Source: Bradyrhizobium manausense
GTDB lineage: Bacteria > Pseudomonadota > Alphaproteobacteria > Rhizobiales > Xanthobacteraceae
Assembly: GCF_018131105.1 (NCBI RefSeq)
Contig: NZ_JAFCJI010000001.1
Location: 4,004,001 to 4,068,000, forward strand
DNA: 64,000 nucleotides
Direction of reading: 5' to 3'
Made by a program: the position numbers and the translations under genes. The first letter of the stretch is position 1, and every line of letters begins with the position of its first letter. Below, piece by piece: positions 1 to 8,827 of this stretch. A model generated the notes under the pieces. It ran no database searches and was not told the origin of the DNA. It saw only the letters and a program-made list of their open reading frames with translations.

Positions 1-810
1 GAGGTCTCGATGATCGCTTCCGTCGCCGGCGAGATCGAGGGCGGCGCACTGACATCGCGGCGGCCGTTTCGCTCACCGCATCACTCCGCCAGCATGGCCG
101 CGCTCACCGGCGGCGGCGCGCGTGCAAGGCCCGGCGAGGTCTCGCTGGCGCATCAGGGCGTACTGTTCCTCGACGAGTTGCCGGAGTTCGATCCGCGCGT
201 GCTGGATTCGCTGCGTCAGCCGCTGGAGAATGGTGAAGTCTCGGTGTCGCGCGCCAATCACCGTGTCACCTACCCTGCCCGCTTCATGCTGGTCGCGGCG
301 ATGAATCCCTGCCGCTGCGGCAACGCATTCGAGCCCGGCTATGCCTGCAAGCGCGGCCGCGTCGACCGCTGTACCGGCGACTACCAGGCGCGCATCTCCG
401 GCCCGCTGATGGACCGCATCGACCTGCGCATCGAAGTCCCGGCCGTAACCGCGGCCGACCTGATCCTGCCACCGCCGACGGAAGGCTCCGCCGAAGTTGC
501 CGCACGCGTCGCGGCGGCGCGCGACATCCAGCTCGCCCGCTACGCGGCTGCGGGCCTGCCCCAGGTCCGCACCAATGCAGAGGCACCGGCGTCGGTTCTG
601 GAGGACATCGCCAAGCCGGATGCCCAGGGACAGAAGCTGCTGCGCGACGCCGCCGAGACCATGCGGCTGTCGGCACGGGGCTATCACAGGGTGCTGCGGG
701 TGGCACGCACGCTGGCCGACCTCGACGGCGCCGAGAAGATCGGCCGGCTGCATCTGGCCGAGGCGCTGTCCTACCGCGCACTCGCAGAAGATGCACGCCA
801 GCTGGCGTGA
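1..810 (+). CDS. comM: YifB/ComM-family Mg-chelatase-like AAA+ ATPase, 3' part
   Basis: The reading frame is open from the first base of the window, so the start and the N-terminal Lon-like domain lie outside. What is visible is the second half of the AAA+ module: RPFRSPHHS, GEVSLAHQGVLFLDELPEF (Walker B region) and the sensor stretch FMLVAAMNPCRCG, then the C-terminal Mg_chelatase_C helices ending in EALSYRAL. ComM proteins are hexameric helicases that drive branch migration of integrating DNA in natural transformation; many species carry them without proven competence, so the cellular role here is inferred. No neighbour suggests a dedicated uptake system. Confidence 0.9.
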   Translation, partial: EVSMIASVAGEIEGGALTSRRPFRSPHHSASMAALTGGGARARPGEVSLAHQGVLFLDELPEFDPRVLDSLRQPLENGEVSVSRANHRVTYPARFMLVAAMNPCRCGNAFEPGYACKRGRVDRCTGDYQARISGPLMDRIDLRIEVPAVTAADLILPPPTEGSAEVAARVAAARDIQLARYAAAGLPQVRTNAEAPASVLEDIAKPDAQGQKLLRDAAETMRLSARGYHRVLRVARTLADLDGAEKIGRLHLAEALSYRALAEDARQLA

Positions 811-919
811 AGCGAACGCGCATCAACCCGGCGGTAACGAGTTTCCTTTACGCTCTGCAAACCATAAGGCCCACAAGTTCCCGTACGGGCTTTGGCGTGT
901 TCTTGGCGAGTAGAGTGTC

Positions 920-1390
920 ATGTTGCGTTTCAAGATCCTGGCCTCAGTGGTTCCCTTGTTGGCGGCCGCGGTGTTCGCCCGGGGCGAGATCGGATCGGTC
1001 TCGCATCCCTGCATCGCCATTGGCGACACCTCGGTCGAGCTCACCTCCCTGTTCTGGACGGCCGGCATCCAGATCGCCTTCACCGACGATCCCGCGCAGG
1101 CGACAGTCCGGGTGCAAATCACCGACGACGCCGACGCTGCCGACTTTGCCGTGGTCGATGACGGCGCCAGCGACGAAGAAGCCAGCGCCTGCCAGGGCAA
1201 TCCGTCCACGCAACTGGTCGCGATTTCCGGGCAGGCCGGCGGTGACCGTCCGACGGTTTATCTCAGCACCGAAGGCCCGGCCGACTACCGCATCTATGTC
1301 CGCTCGAAGACGTTTTCCCAGAAGGAAGCGGCGGCTCTGATCGTTGGCGCCCGCGGCGGCCGCCGACCTCTCCAGGCCGCCTCGCTTTAA
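920..1390 (+). CDS. Small secreted protein of unknown function
   Basis: A 156-residue protein that I do not recognise as a named family. It begins with a typical cleavable signal peptide (MLRFKILASVVPLLAAAVFA), so it is probably periplasmic or exported. The mature part is acidic, with two cysteines (in HPCIA and SACQG) that could form a disulfide, and contains the phrases ADYRIYVRSKTFSQKEAAALI. It starts 109 bp after the ComM-like gene and is followed by a palindromic repeat, so it may be its own unit. No enzymatic motif is visible. An ordinary conserved hypothetical of bradyrhizobia is the most likely description. Confidence 0.6.
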   Translation: MLRFKILASVVPLLAAAVFARGEIGSVSHPCIAIGDTSVELTSLFWTAGIQIAFTDDPAQATVRVQITDDADAADFAVVDDGASDEEASACQGNPSTQLVAISGQAGGDRPTVYLSTEGPADYRIYVRSKTFSQKEAAALIVGARGGRRPLQAASL

Positions 1391-1395
1391 AGTTT

Positions 1396-1444
1396 GAGCA
1401 TGATCTCTACGGAAAACCGCTGCACACTTTTCCGGATCATGCTC
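1396..1444 (-). repeat. 49-bp palindromic repeat, family 1 copy A
   Basis: The element is bounded by GAGCATGATC and its inverse GATCATGCTC, with an inner GGAAAA/TTTTCC inverted pair. A second copy in the opposite orientation is at 62253-62301; the two align end to end over 49 bp with about four differences. It sits just after the stop codon of the secreted-protein gene. Confidence 0.85.
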
Positions 1445-1535
1445 TGAGGCGTTAACACCTCGTCAACCCAGTTTCGAGGCGACCCGAAAGCCTCAAGCTG
1501 TTCGCAAGGTCGGCAAGACATCGTCGCGCACGGCG

Positions 1536-3791
1536 GTGGCAGGTTTCGAGTCGGGGTCGGTAGCGATGGGTCGGACGTTCCGGATCAAGGTGCGCATGCG
1601 CCGCTTCAGGCGACAGCACCCGAAAATCGCCTTCGCGATCCGCTCCTTCATGATCTTCTCGGCGACGTTCGGTGGCGCCTATGGCTTCGTCACCGGCAGC
1701 CGCGCGCCAAATTCCGGCTACGATCCCAACGCCTTTGCGATCGGCGCGAGCTTCCTGTTCGCGCTGGCGTGCCTTGGCCTCGCCACGCTCAGCATGCGGC
1801 TGCGCTTCGTCAACAAGCGGATGCGCAAGCTCGCCGCCCACAACGAAGCGCTGATCGACCGCAATTGGGAGCTGAAGGAAGCCGAAGAGCGTGCTCGCAG
1901 CCTGTTCGAATCCCAGGGCGACCTGATCGTGCTGCGCGACCATCACGGCCGCATCACTTTCGCCAACGACGCCTATTGCGCGCTGGCCGCTCAGGCGCGC
2001 GGCGCGCTGGTCGGCACGCGGTTTGATTTCGACGTGCTGGAGCAGGGCGACAGCGCGCGCGAAAGCAACGGCACGCGCATCCACGACCAAAGAATCTCGA
2101 CCCCGCTCGGCGCGCGCTGGATCGCCTGGCGCGAAGGCTTCGTGCGGCTCGATGCCGGCCAGCCCGCCGAATTGCAGAGCGTCGGGCGCGACGTCACCGA
2201 CCGCACCGAGAGCGAACGCGCGCTGTCCGATGCGCGCAACCAGGCCGACGCCGCCAACCGCGCCAAATCGCGCTTCCTCGCGATGGCCTCGCACGAGATC
2301 CGCACGCCGCTCAACGGCATCATCGGCATGGGCGGCCTCCTGCTCGACACCACGCTGACGCCGGAGCAGACGACGTACGCGAGGGCGGTGAAGACTTCAG
2401 GCGAAGCGCTGATGGCGCTGATCGAGGAGCTGCTCGACTATTCCAAGATCGAAGCCGGCAAGCTCGATCTCGACCAGCGCCCCTTTGCGCTCTCGACCCT
2501 GATCGAGGAAGTCACCGAGCTGCTGGCGCCGCGCGCGCAGGCCAGGAAGCTCGAGATCGCCGCCTATGTCGACGAGCGGCTCCCGCTCGAGGTCACCGGC
2601 GATGCCGCCCGGCTACGCCAGGTGCTGCTGAACCTCGCCGGCAACGCCATCAAGTTCACAGCTCACGGCGGCGTCGCGCTGATCGTCGAGCCCGGCATCT
2701 GGCCGAACGAGATCAGCTTCCTGGTCCGCGACACCGGCATCGGGATCGCGCCAGAGGCGCAGTCGCGCATCTTCCGCGAGTTCGAGCAGGCCGACGACCG
2801 CGTCGCCCGCACCTATGGCGGCACGGGGCTGGGCCTCGCCATCAGCGAGCGCATCGTCAAGCGCATGGGCGGTCGCATCACCCTGGAGAGCGAGCCTGGC
2901 AAGGGCTCGACCTTCGAGGTCGCAATTCCGCTCGCGCCCTCGCAAGGCGACGCCGGGCGAACGACGTTCCCGAGTCCCGATCTCGCCGGCAAGTCGATCC
3001 TGCTGGTCGCCGACGGCATCGAAGCATCTCTCATCGCGCGGCGGCTGGAGCGCTGGGGTGGCCAGACCTGCCTGGTCGCGGATGCGACCGCCGCCGAAGC
3101 GCTGCTGCCGGAGCGCTCGTGGCATGCGCTCCTCGTCGACCGTGCGCTTGGTCAGGGCATCGCAGATCGCCTGGGCGAGGCCGCCCGCGCCCATGCAACG
3201 CAGCGCCTTGTGCTGCTGACGCCGAGCTCGCGTCACGACAAGCTCTCCAGCGCCTTCACCGGCTTTCTGGTGAAGCCGCTGCGCGCAGCTTCGCTCGCTG
3301 CGCGTCTCGCGCTGACGCCGGAAGTCGCCTCGCCCGATCTCGCGCCCGAGCCTGTCGAGCCTGCTGCAGTCAGAGCGCCCACTGGCGGCCTCTCGATCCT
3401 GGTCGCCGAGGACAACGAGATCAACGCGCTGCTGATGCGGTCGCTGCTGACCAAGCTCGGCCACCGTGTCGTTATCGCCGTTCACGGTGAGGCCGCGCTG
3501 GAATCCTGGCTAGCGGCGAGCTCGGCCGGCACGCCGTATGACCTGGTTCTGATGGACATCCAGATGCCGCAGCTCGACGGCATCGAAGCAACCAAACGCA
3601 TCCGCGCGCACGAGGCCGCCAAGGGCGTCCACCGCACGCCGATCCTGGCGCTGACCGCGAACACGCTGGTGGAAGATCGCTACGCCTGTTTCGAGGCGGG
3701 CATGAACGGATTCCTGATCAAGCCGCTCGATCGCGAGAAGCTGGACGAGGCGCTGGCGGGGTTGGCGGCGTCGCGGCAGCTGGCGGTGTAG
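1536..3791 (+). CDS. Hybrid sensor histidine kinase with PAS and C-terminal receiver
   Basis: A 751-residue membrane-anchored hybrid kinase. Two hydrophobic segments lie near residues 32-53 and 66-87, followed by a coiled region and a PAS domain (about 115-230). The HisKA H-box ASHEIRTPLNG puts the phospho-accepting His at residue 253. The HATPase domain follows, with N-box NLAGNAIKF and G-boxes DTGIGIA and GGTGLGLAIS. A degenerate receiver-like segment (about 485-590) lacks a clear phospho-Asp, and the final receiver has MDIQMPQLDG with Asp at about 674. No response regulator gene is adjacent, so the output is unknown. The start could also be the ATG at 1566, which removes ten residues and keeps both membrane helices. 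Confidence 0.88.
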   Translation: MAGFESGSVAMGRTFRIKVRMRRFRRQHPKIAFAIRSFMIFSATFGGAYGFVTGSRAPNSGYDPNAFAIGASFLFALACLGLATLSMRLRFVNKRMRKLAAHNEALIDRNWELKEAEERARSLFESQGDLIVLRDHHGRITFANDAYCALAAQARGALVGTRFDFDVLEQGDSARESNGTRIHDQRISTPLGARWIAWREGFVRLDAGQPAELQSVGRDVTDRTESERALSDARNQADAANRAKSRFLAMASHEIRTPLNGIIGMGGLLLDTTLTPEQTTYARAVKTSGEALMALIEELLDYSKIEAGKLDLDQRPFALSTLIEEVTELLAPRAQARKLEIAAYVDERLPLEVTGDAARLRQVLLNLAGNAIKFTAHGGVALIVEPGIWPNEISFLVRDTGIGIAPEAQSRIFREFEQADDRVARTYGGTGLGLAISERIVKRMGGRITLESEPGKGSTFEVAIPLAPSQGDAGRTTFPSPDLAGKSILLVADGIEASLIARRLERWGGQTCLVADATAAEALLPERSWHALLVDRALGQGIADRLGEAARAHATQRLVLLTPSSRHDKLSSAFTGFLVKPLRAASLAARLALTPEVASPDLAPEPVEPAAVRAPTGGLSILVAEDNEINALLMRSLLTKLGHRVVIAVHGEAALESWLAASSAGTPYDLVLMDIQMPQLDGIEATKRIRAHEAAKGVHRTPILALTANTLVEDRYACFEAGMNGFLIKPLDREKLDEALAGLAASRQLAV

Positions 3792-3806
3792 GACGCGCTT
3801 TCTCCC

Positions 3807-3892
3807 CGTCATCGCGAGGAGCTCCTGCGACGAAGCAATCCAGAGGCCCCTTTGAAACGATCCTGAATTGCTTCGCTACGCTCGCAATGACG
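3807..3892. repeat. Palindromic repeat, family 2 copy A
   Basis: An 86-bp interrupted palindrome between the convergent kinase and coaA genes. Its arms contain GCGAGGAG...GCGACGAAGCAATCCAGA and the inverse TGAATTGCTTCGCTACGCTCGCAATGACG. The same arms recur at 23234-23318 and 28166-28252. Confidence 0.85.
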
Positions 3893-3902
3893 AGCGTGTG
3901 GA

Positions 3903-4859
3903 CTACAACCTTCTCAGCGCCACGCTCTCCACCACGTGATCCGCACCCTTCTTCAGGATCAGCGTCGCGCGTGGGCGGGTCGGCAGAATGTTGTCCTCGA
4001 GATTGGCGAGGTTGGTGCGCTCCCAGATCGCCGTGGCGGTGGCAACGGCCTCGTCGTCCGACAACAGCGCGTAGCGGTTGAAGTAGGACTTCGGGTTGGT
4101 GAATGCGGTGTCGCGCAGCGCCAGGAAGCGCTTGATGTACCAGCGCCGGAGCGCCGCTTCGTCGGCGTCGATATAGACCGAGAAGTCGAAGAAGTCGGAG
4201 ACAACGGGCACCGCCTTGCCGTCACGCGGCAGCTTGCCGGTCTGCAGAACGTTGACGCCCTCGACGATCAGGATGTCGGGCTGGTCGATCTCGACCCACT
4301 GGTTCGGCACGATGTCGTAGGTCAGATGGGAATAGACCGGCGCGCGGACGTGGCGACGCCCGGACTTGATGTCGGAGAGGAAGTTGAGCAGCAGCTGCAG
4401 ATCGTAGCTTTCGGGAAAGCCCTTCTTCTGCATGATACCCTGCCGATCGAGCACGGCATTCGGATAGAGAAATCCGTCGGTGGTGATCAGCTCGACCTTC
4501 GGCCGCGGCGACCAGCGCGCCAGCAGTGCCTGCAGCACACGAGCGGTGGTGGACTTTCCGACCGCGACCGAACCGGCGACGCCGATGATATACGGCACCT
4601 TGCGATCGCGGATGTCGAGGAACTGGCGTTCCGCGTAATACAGGCGCTGCATCGCATCGACGTAGATCGAGAGCAGGCGCGACAACGGGAGATAGATATC
4701 CTCGACCTCCTGGAAGTCGAGGCGATCATGCAGCGACCGCAGCCGGTCGAACTCGCCCGGCTCCAGCGTCATCGGCGTATCGTCGCGCAGACGCGACCAC
4801 TGCTCGCGCGTGTATATGCGGTATGGATTATACTGCTGCTCGGGTGCGCGGATATCCAT
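3903..4859 (-). CDS. coaA: Type I pantothenate kinase
   Basis: Phosphorylates pantothenate with ATP, the first and usually rate-limiting step of coenzyme A synthesis, in the cytoplasm. The 318 residues match the type I (PanK-I, prokaryotic P-loop) family length. The Walker A motif GVAGSVAVGKST lies at residues 93-104, followed by TTDGFLYPN and the YDIVPNQW and DILIVEGVNVLQ motifs typical of the family. It is the last gene of the leftward histidine operon, 22 bp after hisE. The linkage of coaA with his genes is common in Actinobacteria and Alphaproteobacteria. Confidence 0.96.
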   Translation of the reverse strand: MDIRAPEQQYNPYRIYTREQWSRLRDDTPMTLEPGEFDRLRSLHDRLDFQEVEDIYLPLSRLLSIYVDAMQRLYYAERQFLDIRDRKVPYIIGVAGSVAVGKSTTARVLQALLARWSPRPKVELITTDGFLYPNAVLDRQGIMQKKGFPESYDLQLLLNFLSDIKSGRRHVRAPVYSHLTYDIVPNQWVEIDQPDILIVEGVNVLQTGKLPRDGKAVPVVSDFFDFSVYIDADEAALRRWYIKRFLALRDTAFTNPKSYFNRYALLSDDEAVATATAIWERTNLANLEDNILPTRPRATLILKKGADHVVESVALRRL

Positions 4860-4881
4860 GACGCGACCTTTCCGTTGGGGC

Positions 4882-5202
4882 TCAGCCCTTACGCGACGCT
4901 TTCTCTTCCAACCCAGACATGTTCGTGCGCTTGTCCAGCGCCGCTTCCACCTCTTCCAGTTTTACGCCGCGCGCCTTAAGCAGCACAAGGAAATGGTAGA
5001 GCAGGTCGGCGCTCTCGGCGATCAGATGCGCGCGATCGTTTTCGACTGCTGCGATTACGGTTTCGACTGCTTCCTCACCGAACTTCTTGGCGCAATGCTC
5101 GGCGCCCTTGTCGAGAAGCTTGCGGGTATAGGAGGCCTCGCCACCGGAAGCCGCGCGGGCATCAATGGTGTCGGCGAGATCGTGGATGGTGAAACGCGAC
5201 AT
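4882..5202 (-). CDS. hisE: Phosphoribosyl-ATP pyrophosphatase
   Basis: Hydrolyses phosphoribosyl-ATP to phosphoribosyl-AMP, the second step of histidine synthesis. The 106 residues form a stand-alone HisE of the MazG-like all-alpha fold; conserved acidic motifs are visible in KFGEEAVETVIAA and ESADLLYHFLVLL, which bind magnesium. It is not fused to HisI, which is not in this window. It lies 69 bp after hisF and 22 bp before coaA in the same operon. The basic, lysine-rich C-terminus is ordinary for the family. Confidence 0.96.
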   Translation of the reverse strand: MSRFTIHDLADTIDARAASGGEASYTRKLLDKGAEHCAKKFGEEAVETVIAAVENDRAHLIAESADLLYHFLVLLKARGVKLEEVEAALDKRTNMSGLEEKASRKG

Positions 5203-5271
5203 ACGGAATACTCAGAAACATACAAGGCCAGAGGCCCAATGGCTGTTTAGCATTTTTATGAACGGGAGTCG

Positions 5272-6048
5272 TCAGGCATCCAGGCGCATGGGCAGTCCGC
5301 GCCGGGCCATGTGCTCCTTGGCGTCTCGGATGGTGAATTCCCCAAAGTGGAAGATCGAGGCGGCCAGCACAGCAGTGGCATGCCCGTCGCGGATACCGTC
5401 GACGAGGTGGTCGAGATTGCCGACGCCGCCCGAGGCGATCACGGGAACGGGAACGCTGTCGGCGATCGCCCGGGTGAGGGGGATGTCAAAGCCCTGCCGG
5501 GTGCCGTCCCGATCCATCGAGGTGAGCAGGATTTCGCCGGCGCCGAGCGAGACCACTTCCTGGGCATATTCGATGGCGTCGATGCCGGTCGAGTTGCGGC
5601 CGCCGTGGGTGAAGATTTCCCATCGGTCGGAGCCACCCGGGCGCTTGACCCGCTTGGCATCGATCGCGACCACCACGCACTGCCCGCCGAACTTTTCGGC
5701 AGCTTCCTTGACGAACTCGCGCCGCGACACTGCGGCGCTGTTGATCGAGACCTTGTCGGCGCCGGCGCGCAGCAGCGTCTTGATGTCCTCCACCTTGCGC
5801 ACGCCACCACCGACGGTGACAGGCATGAAGCAGGCCTCCGCCGTGCGCCGGACCACGTCCAGCATGATGCCGCGGTTCTCATGGGTCGCGGTGATGTCGA
5901 GGAAGGTCAGCTCGTCGGCGCCGGCGGCGTCATAGGCGATGGCGGCTTCGACGGGATCGCCGGCATCCCTGAGATCGACGAAGTTGACGCCCTTGACGAC
6001 GCGGCCGTCCTTGACGTCGAGGCAGGGGATCACGCGCACCTTGAACAT
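5272..6048 (-). CDS. hisF: Imidazole glycerol phosphate synthase, cyclase subunit
   Basis: A 258-residue TIM barrel that pairs with HisH. Ammonia from HisH glutaminase is used to convert PRFAR into imidazole glycerol phosphate and AICAR. The N-terminal VIPCLDVKDGRVVKG carries the catalytic Asp11, and the second catalytic Asp is in VVVAIDAKRV (about residue 130). Phosphate-binding loops VGGGV and ASGGVG are intact. It starts three bases after the hisA stop, so the two are translationally close. Confidence 0.97.
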   Translation of the reverse strand: MFKVRVIPCLDVKDGRVVKGVNFVDLRDAGDPVEAAIAYDAAGADELTFLDITATHENRGIMLDVVRRTAEACFMPVTVGGGVRKVEDIKTLLRAGADKVSINSAAVSRREFVKEAAEKFGGQCVVVAIDAKRVKRPGGSDRWEIFTHGGRNSTGIDAIEYAQEVVSLGAGEILLTSMDRDGTRQGFDIPLTRAIADSVPVPVIASGGVGNLDHLVDGIRDGHATAVLAASIFHFGEFTIRDAKEHMARRGLPMRLDA

Positions 6049-6051
6049 GTG

Positions 6052-6798
6052 TCAGCTCCTGCGCGCGTCACGGATCAAGGTGAGGGCGGCAGCGGGATCG
6101 AGCCGGCCGTCATAGAGCGCACGCCCGGCGATCGCGCCGGCGAGCTTTTTTGCGCGCGGCGTCAGCATGGCTTTCACATCCTCGATCGAGGCGAGCCCGC
6201 CGGAGGCGATCACCGGAATCGAGATGGCGTCGGCGAGCGCAATGGTCGCGTCCAGGTTCAGGCCTTTGAGCAGGCCATCGCGCGCGATGTCGGTGAAGAT
6301 GATGGCGGCAACGCCGGCATCCTCGAAACGCTGCGCGATCTCCAGCACCGTCACCTGCGAGGTCTCGGCCCAGCCTTCGACCGCGACCTTGCCGTCGCGC
6401 GCATCGAGCCCGACTGCGACGCGGCCGGGAAATTTCTTCGCAGCAGCCTTCACGAGGTCGGGATCGCGCACCGCAGCGGTGCCGATGATGACGCGGGTGA
6501 TCCCCTTGTCGAGCCAGGCTTCGACGGTCGCAAGATCGCGAATGCCGCCACCGAGCTGCACCGGAATCTTGATCGTCTTCAGCATGGCCTCGACGGCCTG
6601 CGCATTCACCGGCTTGCCGGCGAAGGCGCCGTCGAGATCGACGACGTGGAGATATTCAAACCCCTGCTCGACGAAGCTCTGCGCCTGCGCTGCGGGATCG
6701 AGATTGAACACGGTTGCGCGCGCCATGTCGCCTTGCTCGAGGCGCACGCATTGGCCGTTCTTGAGGTCGATGGCAGGAAAGAGAATCACGGTTTCCAT
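6052..6798 (-). CDS. hisA: ProFAR isomerase
   Basis: Isomerises ProFAR to PRFAR by an Amadori rearrangement. The 248-residue half-barrel-duplicated TIM fold shows the catalytic pair in LFPAIDLKNG (Asp near 11) and in IFTDIARDG, with the phosphate-binding loops LGGGIRD and ASGGLAS. The first codons overlap the end of hisH by 13 bp, pointing to coupled translation. It is immediately followed by hisF. A start two or three codons further in is also possible. Confidence 0.97.
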   Translation of the reverse strand: METVILFPAIDLKNGQCVRLEQGDMARATVFNLDPAAQAQSFVEQGFEYLHVVDLDGAFAGKPVNAQAVEAMLKTIKIPVQLGGGIRDLATVEAWLDKGITRVIIGTAAVRDPDLVKAAAKKFPGRVAVGLDARDGKVAVEGWAETSQVTVLEIAQRFEDAGVAAIIFTDIARDGLLKGLNLDATIALADAISIPVIASGGLASIEDVKAMLTPRAKKLAGAIAGRALYDGRLDPAAALTLIRDARRS

Positions 6799-7436
6799 CG
6801 CAAAAAGTTCGAGATCAGGGCCAGGCCGAAACGCTGGCTCTTCTCGGGGTGAAACTGCGTCCCGATGGCGGTGTCCTTCGCGACGATCGCGGTGACGGGA
6901 CCGCCGTAGTCGGCGCGCGCGAGCACATCCGCCTCATTGGCGGCATTGAGGTGGTAGGAGTGCACGAAATAAGCGTGCTGGCCCTTGGGGCCGAGCGGCA
7001 GCTTGTTCAGCACCGGATGCTCTTGCAACAGGTCGAGCGTATTCCAGCCCATGTGCGGGATCTTCAGGCTCTCATCGCGCGGCGTGATCTTCTCGACGTC
7101 GCCGCCGATCCAGTTCAGGCCGTCGGTCGTGACATGCTCCTTGCCCCGGCTCGCCATCAACTGCATGCCGACGCAGATGCCGAAGAACGGCCGTGCCTTC
7201 ACGCGCACCGCTTCGGTGATCGCCTCCACCATGCCGTTGACCGCATTGAGCCCGCGCCTGCAATCGGCGAAGGCGCCGACACCAGGCAGCACGAGGCGAT
7301 CGGCACCATAGGCCTTATCCGGATCGCTGGTGACGAACACCTTCTCACCGTTCTCCAGGCTGCGCGCGGCGCGCTCAAAGGCCTTGGCGGCGGAATGCAG
7401 ATTCCCGGAACCGTAATCGATGATGGCGACGCTCAC
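6786..7436 (-). CDS. hisH: Imidazole glycerol phosphate synthase, glutaminase subunit
   Basis: Class I glutamine amidotransferase that supplies ammonia to HisF. The catalytic triad is visible: Cys at about residue 88 in FGICVGMQL, and His and Glu in QFHPEKSQ near 195. I chose a GTG start at 7434-7436 because GGGAGG stands six bases upstream, the protein then begins with VSVAIIDYGSGN as in the family, and its length becomes 216 residues. The GTGA junction overlaps the stop of the upstream DUF2628 gene by four bases. A longer frame reaching 7559 exists but encodes unrelated sequence. Confidence 0.95.
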   Translation of the reverse strand: MSVAIIDYGSGNLHSAAKAFERAARSLENGEKVFVTSDPDKAYGADRLVLPGVGAFADCRRGLNAVNGMVEAITEAVRVKARPFFGICVGMQLMASRGKEHVTTDGLNWIGGDVEKITPRDESLKIPHMGWNTLDLLQEHPVLNKLPLGPKGQHAYFVHSYHLNAANEADVLARADYGGPVTAIVAKDTAIGTQFHPEKSQRFGLALISNFLRWKP

Positions 7437-7963
7437 CTTGACCCTCCCGGTTCTGGAAACAACCCAATGATGCCGCCGGCCGGAAGCGGCGGCGGGCTCG
7501 AAAATTGCTGACCCGGCACGTTGCGGGTCGGCGGCGGGCCGCCGCGATCGACGGCCCATTGATCGTTGACGATGCCGCGCTGCTTCTGGCTCCAGCGCTC
7601 GAAGAAGCGGCGCTCGGCGGTGTCCTCGTCATCGGCGACAACGACATCGAGCTGACGCCAGTTGCCGCGTGAAAAAGTCCAGCGGCGCAGGCTCGACGCC
7701 TCGAAGCCCATCAGCAACGCGACGATGCAGTTGGCGAAGAAGATCGAGCCGCGGCTGAGGCCAAGGCTGTGCAGGGCGGCATCGAACGCGGCGAGAAAGA
7801 CGATCCAGCCGATCAGCGCCAGCCACAGCCTGTTCCAGGCCAGCCAGAACGGGCCGAACAGCATCGCCCAGAAATGGAATCCGTCGCGCACGAACACGAA
7901 CTTGTCGGTCGCGCGCAGATCGGACCCGCCGGGGGAGGGAGCATGAACTGTGTAGACAGGCAT
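7433..7963 (-). CDS. DUF2628 membrane protein inside the histidine operon
   Basis: A 176-residue protein of the DUF2628 type: an N-terminal soluble strand (MPVYTVHAP), a FHFWAMLFGPFWLAWNRLW motif typical of the family, then two or three hydrophobic helices (about 35-90), and a charged, proline-rich cytoplasmic tail. Function is not known. It lies between hisB and hisH, overlapping hisH by four bases (GTGA), so it is almost certainly co-transcribed and co-translated with the histidine genes. Nothing in its sequence points to a role in histidine synthesis; it may be a membrane helper gene stabilised in the operon by position. Confidence 0.85.
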   Translation of the reverse strand: MPVYTVHAPSPGGSDLRATDKFVFVRDGFHFWAMLFGPFWLAWNRLWLALIGWIVFLAAFDAALHSLGLSRGSIFFANCIVALLMGFEASSLRRWTFSRGNWRQLDVVVADDEDTAERRFFERWSQKQRGIVNDQWAVDRGGPPPTRNVPGQQFSSPPPLPAGGIIGLFPEPGGSR

Positions 7964-8032
7964 TTTCGATGCCCCGTTCTCGAGAATTCAAGTCGATGCC
8001 GCCGGCAGCGCTTGGCCGCGGAGACGGAGAGG

Positions 8033-8626
8033 TCAGCCGCCAAGCGAGCCCTTGGTGGAGGGGATTTCGCCCGCCGCCTTGGGATCGATTGCAACCGCGG
8101 TGCGCAGCGCCCGCGCCAGGCCCTTGAAGCAGGACTCGGCGATATGGTGGCTGTTATCGCCATATAGGGTCTCGACGTGGAGAGTCACGCCGGCGTTGAT
8201 GGCGAAGGCCTGGAACCACTCCCGCACCAGCTCGGTGTCGAACTCACCGATCTTGTCGCGGGGGAAGTCGGCCTTGAACACCAGGAACGGGCGGCCCGAA
8301 ATGTCGATGACGACGCGCGTCAGCGTCTCGTCCATGGGCATGTGCACGCCGGCATAGCGGGTGATGCCCGCCATGTTGCCGAGCGCCTGCTTGAGCGCCT
8401 GGCCGAGCGCGATGCCGGTGTCTTCGGTGGTATGGTGATAATCAATGTGCAGGTCACCCACCGCCTTGACCGTGAGGTCGATGCGGGAATGGCGGGCGAG
8501 GAGATCGAGCATATGGTCGAAAAAGCCGATGCCGGTCGCGATATTGGCCACGCCGGTGCCATCGAGGTTCACGGAGACCTCGATGTCGGTTTCCTTGGTC
8601 TTGCGCTTGATCGTCGCGGTGCGCAT
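8033..8626 (-). CDS. hisB: Imidazoleglycerol-phosphate dehydratase
   Basis: Dehydrates imidazole glycerol phosphate to imidazole acetol phosphate with Mn(II). At 197 residues this is the single-domain form without the HAD phosphatase domain of the enterobacterial fusion. Metal-binding histidine motifs are intact: FFDHMLDLLARHS, DYHHTTED and the second set GDNSHHIAES. It is the first gene of the leftward his operon visible here; the region 8627-8827 between it and divergent hslV should hold both promoters. The 69-bp gap to the DUF2628 gene is short enough for co-transcription. Confidence 0.97.
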   Translation of the reverse strand: MRTATIKRKTKETDIEVSVNLDGTGVANIATGIGFFDHMLDLLARHSRIDLTVKAVGDLHIDYHHTTEDTGIALGQALKQALGNMAGITRYAGVHMPMDETLTRVVIDISGRPFLVFKADFPRDKIGEFDTELVREWFQAFAINAGVTLHVETLYGDNSHHIAESCFKGLARALRTAVAIDPKAAGEIPSTKGSLGG

Positions 8627-8827
8627 GGAAAATCGGTTTCCATTCTAGCTTTGAGCCGAAAACGCCAGTCTCTTAACAGCCAAATGACGCCTTCGCTACT
8701 GCGGGAACGGGTGGCCGGGCCTCTACTTGTGCCTATGGTGAGCGAATTCGGCCCGGAACGGTCCATTGCGCGCCAGTTGTCCCCTTGGCCGCGACCGCCT
8801 AAATCAGGCCGGACAACGAGGTATTTC

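Noticed and set aside
5311..6852. 513-codon open frame on the plus strand
   Set aside because: It is entirely antisense to hisF, hisA and part of hisH, whose families are clear. High GC makes such frames common.
8640..8827. Heat-shock (RpoH) promoter before hslV
   Set aside because: CTTG-containing stretches are present, but none has a proper -10 at the right spacing.
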